From JANWWM01 sp046292465 (GTDB lineage Bacteria; Bacteroidota; Chlorobiia; Chlorobiales; Thermochlorobacteraceae): a stretch of DNA of 64,000 nt. The DNA lies in contig JBKBRB010000002.1 of assembly GCA_046292465.1 (NCBI GenBank), positions 193,754 to 257,753 on the forward strand, written 5' to 3'. The notes beneath the pieces were generated by a model, which was not told the DNA's origin, ran no database searches, and saw only the letters and a program-made list of their open reading frames with translations. Numbering within the stretch: the first letter of the stretch is position 1; the number at the start of each line of letters is the position of its first letter. Positions 60,057 to 64,000 of the stretch are shown in pieces. The position numbers were made by a program, and so were the translations under genes.

Positions 60057-60798
60057 TTGTAGAGGCTTTTCAGGTTCGATACAATTTTTGAAAACTCTCT
60101 GATAGGCGATTTGAATTTTCCTGGTTTAGTAAGATACACAAAATCAAAGAAATTCAGTATTCCTATTTGTTGCGGCTTCATGATTTCGTCATAGAAGTTG
60201 GTCGTAATGAACCCTACTCTAAAATCTGCTTTTACTTCAAAACTTAAGCCATACTTCTGCTTGATTTGCATGCAGTCCTTTGATGTGGCAATATCCATTA
60301 GAAGTTTCCATTTATAGGTTTGTCCTGCTCTTTCTCTCAAAGATGTTTTTATTGAGAAAATCAAAACAGGTGCTTTTTCTAACTTCTTATTGTGGTAAAT
60401 CACCAAATCTGCGTCAGGCTTCTGCACATCGTCTCCTACTTGAATAGTCGCATAATCTTCAATGAGTTTATGCTTCTTTGGTTTTAGTGTGATGACTAAT
60501 TCTCTATTTATCAAACCTTTATTCTGCAAATAAATCAGTGCATATACGACTAAACTCTGAAATCCATTTCCTGCAACAGCTTTTCTTGTTTGCGAAGCGT
60601 CTTTATCTCCCCAATTTTTATGCGTTTTTGGATAATCTTTTCAACTTCTGCTGTTGAACTTTGCATAACTTCGGTCAGGTAGGAAATAGCTTTTTCTTCA
60701 CCTAATTCATTTACCTTCTTCTCAAAGTTCTTTTTAATAGGAGCAAAGTAGTATCGTGTTGCAACTTCTTCAAATTCTTTTCGGTTGCTCTCAAGCAT
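60053..60798 (-). pseudogene. BsaWI-like type II restriction endonuclease, frameshifted
   Basis: Two frames make one enzyme. The first (60798 to 60550) is 82 residues and ends QEMDFRV. The second (to 60053) carries PDADLVIY, IFSIKTS and LRERAGQ: an SxK-type PD-(D/E)xK nuclease with an R-E-R motif, known to read CCGG in NgoMIV, Cfr10I and BsaWI-type enzymes. Reading the second frame upstream of its first start at 60529 gives NGFQSLVVYALIYLQNKG, in place of the broken end. Adding one A to the A-run at 60567-60570 joins the frames as QENGFQS. The cognate target probably contains CCGG; BsaWI itself cuts WCCGGW. Sequencing error is possible. Confidence 0.75.
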
Positions 60799-61077
60799 TA
60801 GCGTTTTTCTGTTTTTTTTGTGAATGCTTTTTCAGTTTGAAGGGCGAAAATTTCGGAGACAAAAACACAACACAACTATCTCTTACTTCGCCTTTGGCAT
60901 CATGTTTGGGAATGTCATTCTAAAACTGTTGAGAGAACAGGGTTGGACATTTCGGAACGGTGAAGGTTCAGCAGTATGCCCATTTCTCGAAAACATAAGC
61001 AATTCACGCGCTTTTTTCCAAACACGCAATACAAGCACATTTCCTATATTCGCACACGACATAAAGCCTATTCAGCC
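60799..61077. other. Intergenic region without a clear gene
   Basis: This 279-bp gap separates the broken restriction gene from the M48 protease. A possible -7 box (TATATTCG) at 61045-61052 lies 26 bp before the protease start, without a matching -33 box. No other structure seen. Confidence 0.4.
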
Positions 61078-61881
61078 ATGAAACACTATTTCATCGCTCT
61101 TTTCCTTTCGCTCTCTTCGCTTGGCTGTGCCTCGCTTGGCAAATCGGTCAATTTCTTTTCGCTCGAGGACGATATTATTCTCGGCAAGCAAGCCGACGCC
61201 CAACTCAAAGCCGATACGCGCTACAAATTCCTAAAACCTACGGATAAAAACTACGATGCCATCACGCGCTATGTGAATCGAATTAAAGATAAACTCCTAC
61301 AAGCCAACGATATTCCCCATGAGCAGCAGTTTAACTACACGGTTCAAGTCATTGACGACGATGTTATCAATGCCTTTGCAACCGCAGGCGGGTATGTTTA
61401 TCTCTACACAGGAATTATGAAGTTTTTGGATAACGAGGCACAACTGGCAGGCGTCTTGGCGCACGAACTTGCGCATGTGGCGCATCGGCATGGTTCAAAT
61501 CAAATGGCAGTCAAAGGCATTACGCACGCCATTTTAGCCGAAACGCTGAAAGGAAAAAACGAAGCCATACAAGCCTTGGCAGGCATTGGCTATCAACTCG
61601 CGATGCTTTCTTATAGCCGCGAAGATGAAAACGAAGCCGATGAATCGGGTGCGCTGTGGATGAGCAGAACGGATTACAACCCCTACGAATCACAAGCCTT
61701 TTTCAAGAAAATTCGTGAGATGAAAAACGCCTCCAATCCGCCTGAATTTCTCTCAACGCACCCGAATCCCGAAAACCGCATTGCCAACATTGAGCGCGTC
61801 TTGCGTTCACTCAACGCCAAAAATGAAGGCAATACTTACGAGCGCGACTATCGCGAGTTCAAAAAGTTGCTTTCGCGATAA
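61078..61881 (+). CDS. M48 family zinc metalloprotease lipoprotein
   Basis: A 267-residue protein from the ATG at 61078. The lipobox is SSLGCAS (Cys at 17), so it is probably an outer-membrane lipoprotein. The zinc site is HELAHVAHRHG, and NEADESGALWM supplies the third ligand. This is the M48 family; the compact size and lipoprotein signal resemble BepA-like or Loi-type proteases that monitor outer-membrane assembly. The TPR tail of BepA is missing. An upstream in-frame start at 60976 would add a non-homologous basic extension. The 3' end is a 15-bp triplicate (61865-61910). Confidence 0.9.
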   Translation: MKHYFIALFLSLSSLGCASLGKSVNFFSLEDDIILGKQADAQLKADTRYKFLKPTDKNYDAITRYVNRIKDKLLQANDIPHEQQFNYTVQVIDDDVINAFATAGGYVYLYTGIMKFLDNEAQLAGVLAHELAHVAHRHGSNQMAVKGITHAILAETLKGKNEAIQALAGIGYQLAMLSYSREDENEADESGALWMSRTDYNPYESQAFFKKIREMKNASNPPEFLSTHPNPENRIANIERVLRSLNAKNEGNTYERDYREFKKLLSR

Positions 61882-61910
61882 GCTGCTTCGCGATAAGTTG
61901 CTTCGTGATT
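61865..61910 (+). repeat. Three 15-16-bp tandem repeats across the M48 stop codon
   Basis: Units AGTTGCTTTCGCGATA (61865), AGCTGCTTCGCGATA (61881) and AGTTGCTTCGTGATT (61896). The first includes the last codons of the protease. Confidence 0.7.
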
Positions 61911-62283
61911 AGTGCAGTCTGAAGACGACGGAAACGACCACTTCTTTTTTGGCGCAGTCTGCCGCCTTGAACTCGGTTTCCGATGTCAGCACGCGCAAGG
62001 CTTCTTTGTCCAAAATTGGATTGCCATCTTGAAGCAACTCGGCTCTCACCACTTGACCGTGTTCATCAAGTTGAACTTTACAGAGCGATTTGCCTTCAAG
62101 CCTTGCCAGACGCGCTAAGACGGGATACTCCACTTTGCCACGCACAATGGTTTGCACGCAATTTTCTTTCATGGCAATCGTGAGCATCTCCCGCGCTTCG
62201 TCAGCCGAGACTTCTTGTGCGGAAAGGCTTTCTGAAATGCCAAACAGCAGAATCACTACAAAAAGACGCAAGATGTTTTTCAT
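61909..62283 (-). CDS. TonB C-terminal domain protein
   Basis: A 124-residue protein with a signal peptide (LRLFVVILLFGISESLSAQ) and a TonB-like C-terminal domain (VEYPVLARLARLEGKSLCKV, EFKAADCAKKEVVVSVVF). It has no proline-rich stalk or membrane anchor. It may be a minimal TonB-domain carrier or a peptidoglycan-side protein. It lies 28 bp after the M48 protease stop, convergent. A second protein with this fold is at 42903-43724. Confidence 0.75.
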   Translation of the reverse strand: MKNILRLFVVILLFGISESLSAQEVSADEAREMLTIAMKENCVQTIVRGKVEYPVLARLARLEGKSLCKVQLDEHGQVVRAELLQDGNPILDKEALRVLTSETEFKAADCAKKEVVVSVVFRLH

Positions 62284-62409
62284 TTGCGAGATGTTTTGTT
62301 TGTATGTTTGAGTTAAAAATGAAACTGCGATGGCTTCTCGGAAGAATTGGAAGGAAGGTCAAAGTTGAACCAGTGCCATTAACGCAAACCCATTGAGATT
62401 TGTTTCACC

Positions 62410-63420
62410 ATGCATGATTTGGAAATGCCGATTGAGGCTCGCCAGAAAATACGGCTCGTTGTGCCAAACATTCGCGAGCGCGAGCGCATAGATAAGTTTC
62501 TTTCGCGCCAAGTTGAAAACGCTACGCGCACCAAAGTTCAACAAGCCATTGAGGAATCGCGCGTTTTGGTGAATGGCAATCCTGTGAAAGCCAATTACAA
62601 AGTGTCGCCGAACGATGTGATTGAAGTAACGCTTACGCGCCCGCCTGCACCTGAAATGAAGCCCGAAGCCATTCCGCTCGATATTGTCTATGAAGACGAC
62701 ACGATTTTAGTGGTCAATAAACCTGCAGGCATGGTCGTTCACCCTGCATTCGGAAATTGGACAGGCACGCTTGCCAATGCCGTGCTTCATCATACACAGC
62801 ATCACCTCTCCAACGCACACGGCGACAAATTTCGTCCAGGCATTGTGCATCGCTTGGATAAAGACACATCAGGGCTTATGGTTGTTGCCAAAGAAAACGA
62901 GGCGCACTTCGCATTAGCAAAGCAATTCGCACAGCGCACCACAGAAAAGCAATATCTCGCGCTCGTTTGGGGCGTTCCGAAAGCCAAAAGCGGAACGATT
63001 CGAACCAACATCGGACGCAGTAAAAAGAATCGCAAACTCATGGCAATTTATCCGTTTGAATCCGACGAGGGCAAAACCGCCATCACCGATTACACTGTCA
63101 AAGAAGACTTTCGCTACTTTTCACTCTTGGAACTCAAACTGCACACAGGACGCACTCACCAAATTCGCGTGCATCTGCAACATCTCGGACATCCGATTTT
63201 GAGCGACGAAGCCTACGGCGGGAAACACATTCGCGCACTTGGCTTCTCACAAAGCGAACACTTCGTAGAAAACCTTTTTGAACTGCTTCCGCGACAAGCC
63301 CTGCACGCCGCCTTTCTTTCGTTCATTCACCCGAAAACGAAAACCAAAGTCTCCTTCGAAGCACCCTTGCCACGCGATATGCAACTTGCGATTGATAAAA
63401 TCAAACGACTTCCACAATGA
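62410..63420 (+). CDS. RluD-type 23S rRNA pseudouridine synthase
   Basis: A 336-residue enzyme. Residues 20-85 form an S4 RNA-binding domain (RERIDKFLSRQVENATRTKV, VLVNGNPVKANYKVSP). The catalytic motif is HRLDKDTSGLMVVAK, with the Asp nucleophile, and LHTGRTHQIRVHLQHLGHPI is the conserved RluA/RluD block. The enzyme isomerises uridines in 23S rRNA. The start is the ATG at 62410. The stop overlaps the ATG of the next gene (ATGA at 63417-63420), so the two are coupled. Confidence 0.95.
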   Translation: MHDLEMPIEARQKIRLVVPNIRERERIDKFLSRQVENATRTKVQQAIEESRVLVNGNPVKANYKVSPNDVIEVTLTRPPAPEMKPEAIPLDIVYEDDTILVVNKPAGMVVHPAFGNWTGTLANAVLHHTQHHLSNAHGDKFRPGIVHRLDKDTSGLMVVAKENEAHFALAKQFAQRTTEKQYLALVWGVPKAKSGTIRTNIGRSKKNRKLMAIYPFESDEGKTAITDYTVKEDFRYFSLLELKLHTGRTHQIRVHLQHLGHPILSDEAYGGKHIRALGFSQSEHFVENLFELLPRQALHAAFLSFIHPKTKTKVSFEAPLPRDMQLAIDKIKRLPQ

Positions 63421-64000
63421 AACCGATGTTCCAAACGCTTCGCAACGATGACGCCTTTTTGCGACGCTCACTGCGAGCCACGCAAGGAGTTCGTATTTTT
63501 TTATTTCTTAGTTTTCTTGTTGGACTTTCCGCATGCCAAACTTCCGAGAAATCCATTTTCACCATTAGCGAGCGCGACCGCCCAATTTATGCACGCCTGA
63601 TTGCCGAGCCTGACTCTGTTCATTACTTCACTTCATTTGATTTAACGCGCCTTGCTTATCGCGAAGTTTTACCTGCGTCTTTCAATACTCTGCTTGTCTT
63701 CATTCACGGCACAGCGGCACAGAGCAAACTCTACCTGCCACTTGCTGATACGCTTCGCCAATACGGCATTGCAACCGCTCTGCTTGATTTGCGCGGACAC
63801 GGACTTTCCGAAGGCAGACGCGGCGACGCCAAAAACACAACTGCTCTCGCACGCGACCTCAAACTCTTTCTCGATACGCTTCGTGCAAAGTATCCTCAAA
63901 AGAAACTTGTGCTGGGCGGACACAGTTTGGGCGCAGGCGCGTGTCTCAAATACATTTCGTTTTTTTACGACCGACCGTCTCACTACCGTCCGCCTGATGC
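63417..64000 (+). CDS. Alpha/beta hydrolase lipoprotein, N-terminal part
   Basis: The gene runs off the right edge; about 194 residues are visible. It begins MKPMFQTLRNDDAFLRRSL, has a hydrophobic segment and a lipobox (FLVGLSACQTS), and then the oxyanion-type LVFIHGTAAQS and the nucleophile elbow GGHSLGAGA. The acid and His residues lie outside the window. It resembles monoacylglycerol-lipase or lysophospholipase-type hydrolases (LDLRGHGLSEGRRG). Its ATG overlaps the RluD-type stop by 4 bp. Confidence 0.85.
   Translation, partial: MKPMFQTLRNDDAFLRRSLRATQGVRIFLFLSFLVGLSACQTSEKSIFTISERDRPIYARLIAEPDSVHYFTSFDLTRLAYREVLPASFNTLLVFIHGTAAQSKLYLPLADTLRQYGIATALLDLRGHGLSEGRRGDAKNTTALARDLKLFLDTLRAKYPQKKLVLGGHSLGAGACLKYISFFYDRPSHYRPPD

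Noticed and set aside
60550..60570. Programmed -1 frameshift in the restriction endonuclease
   Set aside because: The frame change is in the -1 direction, but the sequence at GGAAATGG is not a slippery heptamer of the X XXY YYZ kind, and no strong downstream structure is seen. A one-base deletion in the A-run is simpler.
1..64000. CRISPR array, rRNA or tRNA genes
   Set aside because: No regularly spaced direct repeats, no recognisable rRNA segments, and no tRNA T-loop plus acceptor pattern were seen in the intergenic regions. A short tRNA could still be missed by eye.

Overview
The window looks like a chromosomal segment of a bacterium in the Bacteroidota/Chlorobiota (FCB) group, most likely a Chloroherpeton- or Thermochlorobacter-like member of the Chlorobi. 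The evidence is the C-terminal type IX secretion (T9SS) sorting domains with the YPNPFNP motif at 6461-9250 and 18354-20657, a PorV/PorQ-like outer-membrane protein, a TonB-dependent receptor with a carboxypeptidase-like leader domain, and a promoter at 28054-28084 that fits the Bacteroidetes TTTG-N19-TAnnTTTG pattern exactly. The genus is an inference. I see no rRNA, tRNA, CRISPR array, insertion sequence or replication origin.

Layout. 1-3165: end of a DHH phosphoesterase, a hotdog thioesterase, then a tightly overlapping minus-strand group (DUF3299 protein, unknown secreted protein, tsaE, tsaB). 3325-10973: an outer-membrane barrel protein, the maltosyltransferase GlgE, a large T9SS-exported nuclease/phosphatase-fold protein, apaG and a DegV protein. 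11001-22770: a six-gene minus-strand block devoted to the cell surface (two T9SS-type secreted proteins, two lipoproteins, a TonB-dependent receptor, a PorV-like protein). 22933-29973: housekeeping genes (queuosine-precursor transporter, membrane protein, prohibitin-like protein, recJ, fructose-1,6-bisphosphatase, DUF427), one unrecognised Lys/Glu-rich protein, and a 409-bp intergenic region with several hairpins.

30139-41364 is the most distinctive part: a methyl-accepting chemotaxis protein, a 2056-residue CheA-type hybrid kinase, a REC-DUF4388 response regulator, a roadblock/LC7 protein and an MglA-type GTPase, all on the plus strand. This looks like a chemosensory pathway wired directly to the MglA/MglB polarity switch that drives gliding or twitching motility. 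The kinase has an enormous N-terminal region with repeated helical units and acidic DDLL motifs, and two nearly identical Hpt domains.

41469-56112: cell-envelope and housekeeping genes on the minus strand (degenerate EnvC/M23 protein, TonB, AtuA-family protein, guaA, PBP1A, and a DUF58/BatA/DUF4175-like cluster without an adjacent MoxR gene), with tatD divergent. 56117-57379 is an N-methyl amino-acid oxidase. 57413-60798 is an AT-rich accessory island: a Fic toxin with an overlapping VbhA-like antitoxin flanked by an 82-bp direct repeat, and a restriction-modification pair whose BsaWI-like endonuclease is broken by an apparent one-base deletion. 61078-64000 holds an M48 metalloprotease, a TonB-like protein, an RluD-type pseudouridine synthase and the start of an alpha/beta-hydrolase lipoprotein that runs off the end.
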